Below, one piece after another: positions 1 through 9,739 of a stretch of 64,000 nucleotides of DNA. Made by a program: the position numbers and the translations under genes. The notes under the pieces were generated by a model. That model worked only from the letters and a program-made list of their open reading frames with translations, was not told where the DNA came from and made no database searches. How positions within the stretch are numbered: the stretch's first letter is position 1; every line of letters begins with the position of its first letter. This DNA is from Ohtaekwangia koreensis (GTDB lineage: Bacteria > Bacteroidota > Bacteroidia > Cytophagales > Cyclobacteriaceae). The stretch spans positions 317,501 to 381,500 of the forward strand of contig NZ_FUZU01000002.1 in assembly GCF_900167975.1 (NCBI RefSeq), in the 5' to 3' direction.

Positions 1-126
1 ACGAAAAAAGAACTTGCCTATCTTATAGAAGACATAAACGATGAGACTAAGTATGATAAGGAATCTGAACATATTACTTCGTTTAACAGCTTAAACAGAA
101 ATACAAAGGTAGAGGTTCGCTTGTAA
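1..126 (+). CDS. C-terminal fragment of an unidentified protein
   Basis: Frame 1 is open from the first base to a TAA at 124-126 and encodes 41 residues, beginning TKKELAYLIEDINDE and ending NRNTKVEVRL. The start lies outside the window. The fragment is hydrophilic, has no recognisable motif and is too short to assign. It is co-directional with nothing nearby: the next gene (carB) is convergent. Confidence 0.5.
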   Translation, partial: TKKELAYLIEDINDETKYDKESEHITSFNSLNRNTKVEVRL

Positions 127-260
127 TTAGCAATTCACGGCTACTGCAGAGAGGAGACGAAAGATGCTGCAAATTATTTCAGTCCGTTGGCTTTACATGA
201 ATAATCCTTACCGTTTTAGGAAATGCGATTAAACATTTTTCCTAGGTTAAACATGTAACG

Positions 261-299
261 CTTCCAAAAAAGAAACCCCGGAGATTTCCCCAGGGTTTC
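261..299 (-). terminator. Rho-independent terminator of carB
   Basis: Bases 272-281 and 290-299 form a 10-bp stem with one mismatch (GAAACCC paired with GGGTTTC, plus GG/CC) around an 8-nt loop. On the minus strand the hairpin is followed by a run of six T. It lies about 20 bp after the carB stop. Confidence 0.8.
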
Positions 300-321
300 A
301 CATTAATTTTAATTATCAGTA

Positions 322-3138
322 TTATCGACTCAGGTATAAATTCCGTTCCGAGTAAATCTTCATGAAGTAATCATCCATCAGGTCATCGATGAAATAAATC
401 GCTTCGCCCGTAGATTTCATTTCAGGGCCAAGCTCCTTATTTACTTCCGGGAATTTATGGAAAGAGAACACAGGCTCTTTAATCGCGTATCCCTTGCGGG
501 TAGGATTGAAAGTAAAGTCTGTCACTTTCTTCTCGCCCAGCATCACCTTCGTTGCGTAGTTTACATACGGTTCATCGTATGCTTTGCAAATGAACGGCAC
601 CGTTCTGGAAGCACGCGGGTTTGCTTCAATGATATATACCTTGTCGTTCTTGATGGCGAACTGAATGTTTATCAAACCAACCGTGCGTAACGCTACTGCA
701 ATTTTTTGAGTATAGTTTTCGATTTGTTTGATCACCAGATCTCCGAGGTTAAATGGTGGCAACACTGCGTATGAGTCACCGGAGTGAATACCCGCTGGCT
801 CAATATGCTGCATAATACCAATGATGTATACATTTTCACCATCGCATATAGCGTCTGCTTCTGCCTCAATGGCACCATCCAGAAAATGGTCAAGCAATAC
901 TTTATTTTCCGGTAAATGTTTCCAGATGTCGAGGATGTGATCTTCCAGTTCCTGTTCGTTGATCACGATCTTCATGCTCTGTCCTCCGAGTACATACGAT
1001 GGACGCACCAACAACGGGAAGCCTATTGTTTTACAAACTTCCAGCGCTTCATCTGCATTTGTCGCTACACCAAATTCAGGATATGGAATTCCAAGTTCCT
1101 TCAGCAGAGACGAGAATCTTCCGCGATCTTCCGCAAGGTCAAGTGCCTCGAAAGAGGTACCGATTATTTTGATTCCGTATTTATCAAGTTTCTCAGCAAG
1201 CTTCAATGCCGTCTGGCCACCCAACTGAACAATTACACCTTCCGGTTTTTCATGTTGAATGATGTCGTAAATGTGTTCCCAGAATACAGGCTCGAAATAT
1301 AGTTTATCTGCTATATCAAAATCAGTGGATACAGTTTCCGGATTACAATTGATCATGATGGTTTCATAACCGCACTCTTTCGCAGCCAGTACACCATGCA
1401 CACAAGAGTAATCAAACTCTATACCTTGTCCAATACGATTCGGTCCTGAACCCAACACTACTACTTTCTTCCGATCAGAAACGGGGGACTCATTCTCCGT
1501 GTCGAATGTAGAATAGTAGTATGGAGTTTTTGCTTCAAACTCTGCCGCACATGTATCTACTAATTTATATACCCGATTGATCCCAAGCTCTGTACGCTTT
1601 TTATGTACATCACTTTCATAGCAATCTACCAAGTGAGCAATCTGCCGATCAGCGTATCCTTTTTCTTTTGCTGTGCGAATCAGAGAAGCCGGTATGTTTT
1701 CAATGGTATACTTTTCAATTTCTTTTTCGAGTTCAATCAACTCTTCGATCTGCTTTAGGAACCAGCGATCGATCTTTGTGAGTTTCAGAACGGTCTTCAT
1801 TGGTATACCGAGCTTCAACGCATCGTATATGTGGAAGATCCGGTTCCAGGATGGATTCTCAAGGCTATGCAAAATTTCATCTTGCTTCGTCAGTGATTTT
1901 CCATCTGCACCAAGACCGTTTCTTCTGATCTCCAGTGATTGACAAGCCTTTTGTAAAGCTTCCTGGAAATTTCTTCCAATACCCATCGCTTCACCTACTG
2001 ACTTCATTTGCAAACCTAATCTGCGATCTGCTCCGTGAAACTTATCGAAGTTCCAGCGTGGAATTTTCACGATCACATAATCTATAGCAGGTTCGAAGTA
2101 TGCTGTTGTTGTTTTGGTGATTGCATTTTTCAATTCATCGAGGTTATACCCGATGGCAAGTTTTGCTGCAATCTTCGCGATAGGATACCCCGTAGCTTTT
2201 GAAGCCAACGCTGATGAGCGCGAAACCCTTGGGTTAATTTCTATACCAATGATGTTGTGATCGTTATCCGGGTCGAGCGAGAATTGTACGTTACAACCTC
2301 CTGCAAACTGACCTATACCGTTCATCATTTTGATGGCAAGATCGCGCATGCGCTGATATACTGTGTCAGGCAACGTCATGGCTGGAGCAACCGTGATAGA
2401 ATCTCCGGTGTGAATCCCCATCGGATCGAAGTTTTCAATCGAGCAGATGATGATCACGTTACCATTACCATCGCGAAGCAATTCCAATTCGTATTCTTTC
2501 CATCCCATGATACTTTGCTCCACCAACACCTCATGTATAGGTGATGCGTGCAAGCCATTGTTCAAGGCATGATCGAATTCGTCAGGGCTGTTTACGAAGG
2601 CTCCACCGGTTCCGCCTAATGTATAGGAAGGACGAATCACCAATGGGAAACCAATTTGCTGAGCAATTTCTTTTCCCTGGAGGAACGAACTCGCAGTACC
2701 TCCCTTACAAACACCTACACCAAGCTCGAGCATTTTCAGTCGAAACTTCTCACGGTCTTCGGTAGTTTCAATGGCTTTGATATCAACACCAATGATACGT
2801 ACTCCGTAATGCTGCCAGATTCCTGCTTTGTCGCAATCAATGCAAAGATTCAAAGCAGTTTGTCCGCCCATTGTAGGGAGCACCGCGTCAATATGGTGCT
2901 TCTCCAAAATCTCACGAATTGATTTTTTGGTCAGTGGCTTCAGGTAAACATGATCAGCCGTTACTTTATCGGTCATGATCGTAGCCGGATTAGAATTGAT
3001 CAGCACGACTTCAATGCCTTCTTCACGCAACGAACGCGATGCTTGTGAACCTGCATAGTCGAACTCGCAAGCTTGACCAATAATAATAGGGCCGCTACCG
3101 ATGATGAGTATGGAGCGTATACTTCTGTCTCTTGGCAT
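322..3138 (-). CDS. carB: Carbamoyl-phosphate synthase large subunit (short form)
   Basis: 938 aa. It makes carbamoyl phosphate from ammonia, bicarbonate and two ATP for pyrimidine and arginine synthesis, with CarA as glutaminase partner (not in this window). The two homologous ATP-grasp halves are clear: the first starts at IRSILIIGSGPIIIGQACEFDYAG, residues about 8-30, and the second repeats GSGPNRIGQGIEFDYS near residue 555. The protein stops just after STGEAIYFIDDL, where the E. coli enzyme (about 1073 aa) continues into its MGS-like allosteric domain. That domain is absent, as in many Bacteroidota, so regulation by UMP or ornithine through it is not expected. It is monocistronic with its own terminator. 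Confidence 0.95.
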   Translation of the reverse strand: MPRDRSIRSILIIGSGPIIIGQACEFDYAGSQASRSLREEGIEVVLINSNPATIMTDKVTADHVYLKPLTKKSIREILEKHHIDAVLPTMGGQTALNLCIDCDKAGIWQHYGVRIIGVDIKAIETTEDREKFRLKMLELGVGVCKGGTASSFLQGKEIAQQIGFPLVIRPSYTLGGTGGAFVNSPDEFDHALNNGLHASPIHEVLVEQSIMGWKEYELELLRDGNGNVIIICSIENFDPMGIHTGDSITVAPAMTLPDTVYQRMRDLAIKMMNGIGQFAGGCNVQFSLDPDNDHNIIGIEINPRVSRSSALASKATGYPIAKIAAKLAIGYNLDELKNAITKTTTAYFEPAIDYVIVKIPRWNFDKFHGADRRLGLQMKSVGEAMGIGRNFQEALQKACQSLEIRRNGLGADGKSLTKQDEILHSLENPSWNRIFHIYDALKLGIPMKTVLKLTKIDRWFLKQIEELIELEKEIEKYTIENIPASLIRTAKEKGYADRQIAHLVDCYESDVHKKRTELGINRVYKLVDTCAAEFEAKTPYYYSTFDTENESPVSDRKKVVVLGSGPNRIGQGIEFDYSCVHGVLAAKECGYETIMINCNPETVSTDFDIADKLYFEPVFWEHIYDIIQHEKPEGVIVQLGGQTALKLAEKLDKYGIKIIGTSFEALDLAEDRGRFSSLLKELGIPYPEFGVATNADEALEVCKTIGFPLLVRPSYVLGGQSMKIVINEQELEDHILDIWKHLPENKVLLDHFLDGAIEAEADAICDGENVYIIGIMQHIEPAGIHSGDSYAVLPPFNLGDLVIKQIENYTQKIAVALRTVGLINIQFAIKNDKVYIIEANPRASRTVPFICKAYDEPYVNYATKVMLGEKKVTDFTFNPTRKGYAIKEPVFSFHKFPEVNKELGPEMKSTGEAIYFIDDLMDDYFMKIYSERNLYLSR

Positions 3139-3371
3139 TTTTGTAGTGGAGTGGTATGAACAAAATTGCGCAAAAATATAACATGAGGTCGAATGCTAAA
3201 GCGATTCGGAAGATTAAATATTAAAAAGTGCAATCCATACAATTGATAGGATGTCCTTCATATTCTGAAGCAGACTCTTTTAGCACCATGTGACCGTTCC
3301 CGTTACCGTTTGAAAAACTTATTTTCGATGCACAAAAGATTTTAGAATTTTAGAGTAAACAAATCTGAAGG

Positions 3372-5066
3372 ATGAATCTGAACGGTAAAGCCCGGGAGCA
3401 AAATACATATGACGCCATCGTTGTGGGCTCGGGCATAAGTGGAGGATGGGCCGCGAAAGAACTTTGCGAGAAGGGGCTGAAAGTATTGATGTTGGAACGT
3501 GGCAAAAATGTAACGCATCCGAATTACCCGACTGCAAGTGACGATCCCTGGAAAATTGATTACGCTGGAAAGTTAACAGCAGCTGATCGAGAGAAAGGTC
3601 CGATACAATCACGTCATTATTCTTATCGGGGCGACAACAAACATTTTTACATTAACGATCTCGAGAATCCCTATACTGAAGTGAAACGCTTTGATTGGAT
3701 TCGAGGAGATGTTGTTGGAGGGCGGTCGCTTTTGTGGGGACGTCATTGCTATCGCTGGAGCGATCTTGATTTTACAGCGAATCATGAGGATGGCTTTGGC
3801 GTTGACTGGCCTATTCGGTATAAAGAGTTAGAGCCGTGGTACGATTACGTTGAAACATATATAGGGGTGAGCGGTCAGTCCGAAGGTCTCGATCATTTAC
3901 CCGATGGAAAGTTTCAACCTCCCATGGAGATGACGTGCGTTGAAAAAAAATTCAAGGAGCTCTCCGAGAAGAAATTTCCGGACCGAAGAATTACCATCGG
4001 ACGAATCGCCAATCTCACACAAGCTGTTAAAGGCCGGGGTACCTGTCAGTATAGAAATCTTTGTCATCGTGGTTGTCCGTATGGTGCTTACTTCAGCACG
4101 AACGCGAGTACAATGCCTGCAGCTTTTGCCACCGGCAATCTTACACTCCGACCAAATTCACTTGTGAACAGAGTGCTCTATGATGAGCAAAAACAAAAAG
4201 CGATTGGTGTTGAAATTATAGACACCGAGAGTAAAGAGACAATTGAATATTACTCGAAGATATTATTTCTGAATGCTTCTACGCTCGGTACAACGTTCAT
4301 TCTACTCAACTCGATTTCAAATCGATTCCCCAATGGATTAGGAAATGATAGCGACCAGGTCGGTCGTAATCTGATGGATCACCATAAACATGCTGGTGCC
4401 GAAGCATTACTGGACGGATTTGAAGATCAATACTATTTCGGACGGAGGCCTAATGGACTATATGTACCTCGTTTCAAGAACCTTGGCAAAAAAACAGAAA
4501 ATTATTTTCGCGGTTTTGGACTCATGGGAAGTTCGTGGCGTAGTGGTTGGATGAGTCATTTTGCGTCTGATGAAATAGGAGAATCTCTGAAGCAAAGTAT
4601 TCAGAAACCGGGTCCATGGGGAATATCTTTTTCAGGTTATGGCGAATGTTTGCCTTACCAGGATAATCGCGTCACCTTAAACAGCGATACAAAAGATGCC
4701 TATGGACGCAACACGATAACAATTGATTGCGAGTTTAAAGAAAACGAAATGGCAATGCAGCAGGATATGGCTCAGTCATCTGCAGAGATGTTGGAGGCGG
4801 CAGGATTTAAAGATATCAAGCCCTATATCCGTACATCTGCGCCTGGTAATGCAAATCATGAAATGGGAACAGCACGCATGGGGCGCGACCCGAAGACTTC
4901 GGTGCTCAATGGATTCAATCAAATGCATGCCGTGAAAAATATATTCATTACCGATGGCTCATGCATGACTTCTTCATCTTGTGTAAATCCTTCATTAACC
5001 TATATGGCCATGACTGCACGCGCCTGCGATTATGCCGTGAAACAACTGAATAAATTAAATATCTGA
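3372..5066 (+). CDS. GMC-family FAD oxidoreductase, candidate glycoside 3-dehydrogenase
   Basis: 564 aa. The N-terminal dinucleotide-binding loop [15 protein letters not shown] is at about residues 17-31, followed by the LMLERG strand. The C-terminal GMC signature [10 protein letters not shown] holds H496, and CVNPSL holds N529, the expected catalytic His/Asn pair. A C225-x5-C231-x3-C235 cluster resembles the Fe-S binding cysteines of membrane-linked GMC dehydrogenases that pass electrons to a respiratory carrier. There is no N-terminal signal peptide. It is first in a run of three genes (34 and 26 bp gaps) with a DUF1080 protein and a Gfo/Idh/MocA protein, a grouping that suggests oxidation of sugars at C3. 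Substrate is inferred. Confidence 0.85.
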   Translation: MNLNGKAREQNTYDAIVVGSGISGGWAAKELCEKGLKVLMLERGKNVTHPNYPTASDDPWKIDYAGKLTAADREKGPIQSRHYSYRGDNKHFYINDLENPYTEVKRFDWIRGDVVGGRSLLWGRHCYRWSDLDFTANHEDGFGVDWPIRYKELEPWYDYVETYIGVSGQSEGLDHLPDGKFQPPMEMTCVEKKFKELSEKKFPDRRITIGRIANLTQAVKGRGTCQYRNLCHRGCPYGAYFSTNASTMPAAFATGNLTLRPNSLVNRVLYDEQKQKAIGVEIIDTESKETIEYYSKILFLNASTLGTTFILLNSISNRFPNGLGNDSDQVGRNLMDHHKHAGAEALLDGFEDQYYFGRRPNGLYVPRFKNLGKKTENYFRGFGLMGSSWRSGWMSHFASDEIGESLKQSIQKPGPWGISFSGYGECLPYQDNRVTLNSDTKDAYGRNTITIDCEFKENEMAMQQDMAQSSAEMLEAAGFKDIKPYIRTSAPGNANHEMGTARMGRDPKTSVLNGFNQMHAVKNIFITDGSCMTSSSCVNPSLTYMAMTARACDYAVKQLNKLNI

Positions 5067-5100
5067 TTTCAACGAACCCATAACCATCCACATATATATC

Positions 5101-6456
5101 ATGAAACGACTCGGTATAGTAATTTTTGTTTTCGCCTCGTGTCTGAGCTACGCACAAAAAACTGATAAAGGCTGGCGAAAACTTTTCAACGGTAAAGACC
5201 TTACGGGCTGGAAACAGATCAATGGTAAAGCTCCTTACAAAGTTGAAAACGGAATGATTGTAGGAACAACGATCAGTGATTCGCCAAACTCTTTTATTGT
5301 TACAGAAGAAACATTCGGTGATTTCATTCTTGAGCTTGACTTCAAAATGGATGATGGTACAAATTCCGGAATACAGTTTCGCAGCGAAAGCAAGCCTGAT
5401 TACTTAAATGGAAAAGTATTCGGCTACCAATTGGACATTGATCCTACACCTCGCAAGTGGTGCGGTGGTATATATGATGAATCGAGAAGACAATGGCTAT
5501 ATCCGTTAGAATATAATACCCCTGCTAAAAATGCATATCGTAACAACGAGTGGAATACGGTTCGCATCGAAGCAATAGGCAACGCGTTGCGCACCTGGAT
5601 CAACGGCATTCCATGTGCCCATATTATTGATGACATGACCTTGCGTGGCTTCATCGCCCTGCAAGTGCACTCCATCAACAAACCGGAAGAGGCAGGTAAA
5701 CATGTGTGGTTTAAAAATGTACGCATCAAAACCGAAAACCTGCAACCCTCACCAATGGATTCTATTTTCGTAATGAATTTTGTTCCGAATACATTAACAG
5801 AGCAAGAAAAGAAAAACGGTTTTGTTTTTCTGTGGGATGCCAAAACAACACAAGGATGGAGAGGCGCATACAAAGATAAATTTCCGGAGCACGGATGGGA
5901 GATCAAAGACGGTACCCTGAGTGTGGTGAAGTCAGCAGGAGCAGAATCACAAAACGGAGGAGATATAGTTACTACCAATGAGTATGGAGCCTTCGATCTC
6001 CAGTTCGAATTCAAATTGACAGAAGGCGCCAACAGCGGTGTAAAATATTTTGTTACCGAAAAAGAAAACAACCAGGGCTCTGCTATAGGACTTGAGTACC
6101 AGGTGCTCGATGATGAAAAACATCCGGATGCTAAATTAGGCGCTGCAGGTAATCGCACCCTGGCATCACTATACGATCTGATTCCTTCCGAAAAAAATCC
6201 AAGAGGTCTTAAAAAGATTGGTGAGTGGAATAACGGTCGTGTTATAGTATACCCTGATAACCGCGTAGAGCATTGGCTGAACGGATACAAAGTGGTAGAG
6301 TATAAGCGCGGCAACAATATATATAAAGCTTTGGTGGCTCGTAGTAAATATGCACAGTGGGAAAATTTCGGCATGGCAGAAAAAGGACATATACTCTTGC
6401 AGGACCATGGTGATAACGTGTCTTTTAGAAGTATCAAAATCAAAGAACTAAAATAA
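5101..6456 (+). CDS. Secreted twin DUF1080 protein, candidate 3-keto-glycoside hydrolase
   Basis: 451 aa with a Sec signal peptide (hydrophobic stretch then SYAQK near residue 20). It carries two consecutive DUF1080 (PF06439) domains. The first is about 22-210, opening [16 protein letters not shown]. The second is about 235-450, opening [15 protein letters not shown]. The same jelly-roll motifs recur in each half ([17 protein letters not shown] and [16 protein letters not shown]). Characterised PF06439 members cleave 3-keto-glycosides after a dehydrogenase has oxidised the sugar. The upstream GMC dehydrogenase and downstream Gfo/Idh/MocA protein fit that scheme. Which half is catalytic cannot be told by eye. 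Confidence 0.85.
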   Translation: MKRLGIVIFVFASCLSYAQKTDKGWRKLFNGKDLTGWKQINGKAPYKVENGMIVGTTISDSPNSFIVTEETFGDFILELDFKMDDGTNSGIQFRSESKPDYLNGKVFGYQLDIDPTPRKWCGGIYDESRRQWLYPLEYNTPAKNAYRNNEWNTVRIEAIGNALRTWINGIPCAHIIDDMTLRGFIALQVHSINKPEEAGKHVWFKNVRIKTENLQPSPMDSIFVMNFVPNTLTEQEKKNGFVFLWDAKTTQGWRGAYKDKFPEHGWEIKDGTLSVVKSAGAESQNGGDIVTTNEYGAFDLQFEFKLTEGANSGVKYFVTEKENNQGSAIGLEYQVLDDEKHPDAKLGAAGNRTLASLYDLIPSEKNPRGLKKIGEWNNGRVIVYPDNRVEHWLNGYKVVEYKRGNNIYKALVARSKYAQWENFGMAEKGHILLQDHGDNVSFRSIKIKELK

Positions 6457-6482
6457 AGATCAGGTAGCTGAACTATATCTCT

Positions 6483-7820
6483 ATGAAAACATCCAGAAGA
6501 AATTTTATTAAAAAATCAGCGATGGCATCTCTTGGAGCGATGGCCTTTACCGCTAAGAGTTATGCGAATATCATTGGCGCCAATGATCGTGTGCGCGTAG
6601 GCGTTGTCGGATTTTCTGACCGCTTCCGTCAGTCATTGCTGCCAAGCTTTATGAATCACTACCAGGAATTGAACTTTGATATAGTTGCTGTTTCTGACCT
6701 ATGGAAAAAGAGGAGAGAAGAAGGCCAGGCATATCTGAAAGAAAAATTTGCTCACGACATTCAGGCTTGTGTTAATAATGATGAGCTCTATAAAATTAAA
6801 GATCTCGATGCTGTTATTATCAGTACCGCAGACTTTCAACATGCATTGCATACTATAGAAGCAGTAAAGGCAGGCTGTGATACGTATACCGAAAAACCTT
6901 TTGCTGAAACGATGGAAGACAATCGCGCAGCACTAAAGGCAGTAAAAAATTCCAAGCAGATTGTACAGATCGGGTCACAGCGAAGAAGCGGTAAGAATTA
7001 TCATGCTGCCGCAGATTTTATTCAGAGTGGTAAGTTCGGTCCTATCGTAATGGTAGAACTAAGCTGGAATGTTAACCAGCCCGGCCGTTGGAGAAGACCC
7101 GCGCTGGTAGCCGAGTTACGCGAACAGGATACAGATTGGAAACGCTTTCTGCTGAACAGGCCGTTTGAAAATTTTGATCCAAGAAAATACTTAGAGTATC
7201 GCTTGTTCTGGCCGTACTCATCGGGCATGCCTGGTCAATGGATGAGTCACCAGATTGACACTGTGCATTGGTTCAGTGGACTGAAACATCCACGCAGTGT
7301 GGTAGCCAACGGTGGTGTATATTTCTGGAAAGACGGTCGTAAGAATTGGGACACCACAACGGCTGTGTTTGATTATGGTGACGACAAGCAAGGCTTTCAG
7401 GTACAATTTACATCGCGCATGATGAATGGTGATGAACGTCCGGCTGAGATATACTACTCCAATGGCGGCGAGCTTAATCTCAATCTTAACAAAGTTTCAC
7501 CGGTTGGAGGGCTTCGTGAAAATCATGCTTTGGCCATGAACATGAAGGCCAATCTATTGCCAGAGATGGACATCGTTCAAAACGTTGAAACCGTTGTTGC
7601 CTCTGCGAATACAGGAGGTGATTCTCTTACATCAGCACACATGCGCAACTGGATGGAATGTATTAGAAGCAGAAAAGAGCCGAACGCTCCAGTGGAAGCG
7701 GGATATATGCATTCCATTGCTACGATCATGACAAATGCTGCAGTGCACACCGGAGAGAAAGTAACATTCGATGAGAAAAAACAAGAGGTAATGGCTGGCG
7801 ATAAAGTCTTTAAATACTAA
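6483..7820 (+). CDS. Tat-exported Gfo/Idh/MocA oxidoreductase
   Basis: 445 aa. The N-terminus has a twin-arginine signal (SRRNFIKK, residues 4-11) followed by an Ala-rich hydrophobic stretch, so the enzyme is probably exported folded with its NAD(P) cofactor. The Rossmann strand VRVGVVGFSDR is at about residues 37-47. The diagnostic EKP motif is E137-K138-P139, and WMSHQIDTVHW supplies the usual downstream His/Asp residues. Exported Gfo/Idh/MocA proteins next to DUF1080 proteins are common in Bacteroidota and are thought to interconvert sugars and 3-keto-sugars. It ends the three-gene operon before a strong terminator. Confidence 0.88.
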   Translation: MKTSRRNFIKKSAMASLGAMAFTAKSYANIIGANDRVRVGVVGFSDRFRQSLLPSFMNHYQELNFDIVAVSDLWKKRREEGQAYLKEKFAHDIQACVNNDELYKIKDLDAVIISTADFQHALHTIEAVKAGCDTYTEKPFAETMEDNRAALKAVKNSKQIVQIGSQRRSGKNYHAAADFIQSGKFGPIVMVELSWNVNQPGRWRRPALVAELREQDTDWKRFLLNRPFENFDPRKYLEYRLFWPYSSGMPGQWMSHQIDTVHWFSGLKHPRSVVANGGVYFWKDGRKNWDTTTAVFDYGDDKQGFQVQFTSRMMNGDERPAEIYYSNGGELNLNLNKVSPVGGLRENHALAMNMKANLLPEMDIVQNVETVVASANTGGDSLTSAHMRNWMECIRSRKEPNAPVEAGYMHSIATIMTNAAVHTGEKVTFDEKKQEVMAGDKVFKY

Positions 7821-7851
7821 TCGTTAACGCTTACTCCCAAATAAGAAACGG

Positions 7852-7890
7852 CTCCTCTGTTGGATATACTCAACAGAGGAGTTTTTATTT
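7852..7890 (+). terminator. Rho-independent terminator after the 3-keto-glycoside operon
   Basis: A perfect 11-bp stem (CTCCTCTGTTG at 7852-7862 with CAACAGAGGAG at 7871-7881) encloses an 8-nt loop and is followed by TTTTTATTTT. Confidence 0.92.
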
Positions 7891-7978
7891 TGTGAAAGTT
7901 GATTTAACCAAAGAGGCTTTGGAATGCACGCGCTGGTCGTGTTGATTCATTACTTTTATAGCTCAAACTTTTCACGCT

Positions 7979-9172
7979 ATGTACTATCATCGTCTCGGAA
8001 AAATTCCACCCAAGCGCCACACACAATTCCGTCAGCCAGATGGAAGTTTGTACAAAGAAGAGTTGGTGAGCTCCGAAGGATTCTCAGGTATATATTCCAA
8101 CCTATATCATATAAATCCCCCAACACGCATTAAAGAATTAAGGGAGCCTGTACGCTATGGTGCGCGAAAAATAGATGACTATGCGTTGCGACAAACGCAT
8201 TTGAATACATCGAAGGTAACGACTACCGGAGAGGACTATCTCGATGCACGCAAAGTGTTATTGATGAATGCAGATTGTTCTATCTCCATTTGTTCTCCGC
8301 GCAAGCGCACAATGGATTATTTCTATAAAAATGCTGAAGGTGATGAAGTGCTCTACGTGCATGATGGTAAAGGAATTCTTCTTTCACAATTCGGAAAATT
8401 GGAAATTCGTCAGGGAGATTACATTGTTATACCACGTACGGTTATTTATAAACTCGAATTTGAAGAAGGTCCTTTACGTCTGCTGATAATCGAATCAGCA
8501 TCTCCTGTTGAAACTGTTAAGCGGTATAGGAATCAATTAGGACAATTACAGGAACATTCGCCTTACTGTGAGCGCGACATCCGGCCACCACATGAACTCA
8601 TTACCGAAACAACAAAAGGTGAATTTCTGATGAAGATCAAGAAGCAAGGATATCTGCATCAGTATATATATGATTATAGTCCCTTGGATCTTGTAGGATG
8701 GGATGGTTTTCTTTGGCCGTATGCTTTATCTATACACGACTTCGAGCCTGTTACCGGGCGCATCCATCAACCACCTCCGGTACATCAGACATTTCAGGCA
8801 AGAAATTTTGTGATCTGCTCATTCGTGCCACGCTTGTTTGATTATCATCCGCTGGCTATACCGGCACCTTACAATCACAGCAACATCGATTCTGATGAAG
8901 TGCTATACTATGCAGAAGGTAATTTCATGAGCCGAAGAGGTATTGAGCGCGGATCCTTTACACTTCATCCCGGAGGTCTGCCACACGGACCACATCCTGG
9001 CACCGTAGAGAAAAGTATAGGCGCTAAAGAGACACACGAATTGGCGGTAATGATCGACACGTTTCATCCCCTATATTTAACGAATGACGCCATGGAGTTT
9101 TTGGACAAGAATTACCCAATGAGTTGGACAGATAACCACCGCGAAGGGTATAATGAAGTAAATACACCTTAA
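7979..9172 (+). CDS. hmgA: Homogentisate 1,2-dioxygenase
   Basis: 397 aa cupin enzyme that opens the ring of homogentisate to maleylacetoacetate in tyrosine and phenylalanine breakdown. Family stretches include KRHTQFRQPDGSLYKEE near the N-terminus, GFSGIYSNLYHINPPT, the HQTFQARNF stretch and the metal-site region PYNHSNIDSDEVLYY followed by HPGGLPHGPHPG. H300, E307 and the His residues of the last motif are presumed Fe(II) ligands. No other tyrosine-catabolism gene is adjacent. The start follows the terminator of the previous operon, so it has its own promoter. Confidence 0.88.
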   Translation: MYYHRLGKIPPKRHTQFRQPDGSLYKEELVSSEGFSGIYSNLYHINPPTRIKELREPVRYGARKIDDYALRQTHLNTSKVTTTGEDYLDARKVLLMNADCSISICSPRKRTMDYFYKNAEGDEVLYVHDGKGILLSQFGKLEIRQGDYIVIPRTVIYKLEFEEGPLRLLIIESASPVETVKRYRNQLGQLQEHSPYCERDIRPPHELITETTKGEFLMKIKKQGYLHQYIYDYSPLDLVGWDGFLWPYALSIHDFEPVTGRIHQPPPVHQTFQARNFVICSFVPRLFDYHPLAIPAPYNHSNIDSDEVLYYAEGNFMSRRGIERGSFTLHPGGLPHGPHPGTVEKSIGAKETHELAVMIDTFHPLYLTNDAMEFLDKNYPMSWTDNHREGYNEVNTP

Positions 9173-9328
9173 ACTTTCATCGGTCTGTCAAGGCAATCTG
9201 TCTTCTTTATTAACATTTTTAACTCAAATATTACGACCGTGTTGTATTACTGTTAATAGCGGGCATAATTGTTGAACATCAGCTATCTGATTTACGTTAT
9301 TTGTATTGTCAAACAACCACTAAAGCGT

Positions 9329-9535
9329 ATGACAAACATGAATCAAAAACATCAGATAGTCGAGTCGTTGAATTCGCTTGATCAGATGCAGACTGAGAAG
9401 GTTCTGGAGTACATTAAAAAGCTTACCTATCCTGCTATACAGGATGAAGCTTCCTATCAAAAGTTTAAACGCGAAGCGCTGAAGGAGATTCGTCAGGCGC
9501 TGGGTAAAGGCCGCAAGCTCAGACCATCTTTCTAA
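9329..9535 (+). CDS. Small protein of unknown function
   Basis: 68 aa from ATG 9329 (or 65 aa from ATG 9338). The open frame extends upstream, but those residues look like untranslated sequence. The protein is helical and charged: a first helix with LNSLDQMQTEKVLEYIKKL, then SYQKFKREALKEIRQALGKG, ending in a basic RKLRPSF. The first part resembles the leading segment of small DUF2281/VapB-like antitoxins, but no toxin gene is next to it. Function is not assigned. Confidence 0.55.
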   Translation: MTNMNQKHQIVESLNSLDQMQTEKVLEYIKKLTYPAIQDEASYQKFKREALKEIRQALGKGRKLRPSF

Positions 9536-9739
9536 GATACTGAAGGCCGCTGCCCGATCATCGATCTAACAGCGTTTAGATTACTTCTTCCATTCGCTTG
9601 GTGCACTTCTGCATCAAACACAATCCTTTACTCTCTTTTATACGCTACCTGTTCATGGTATTTCGATAATTTTGTTATCTGAAAACCAAAAAAAATATAT
9701 ACTATATATTAATATTAGATGTAGATCGAAGTATAGCTG

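Noticed and set aside
5424-6443. 339-codon open frame antisense to the DUF1080 gene
   Set aside because: It is a mirror of a clearly coding frame with domain-level matches on the plus strand; its own translation has no family-like motif and is low in complexity.
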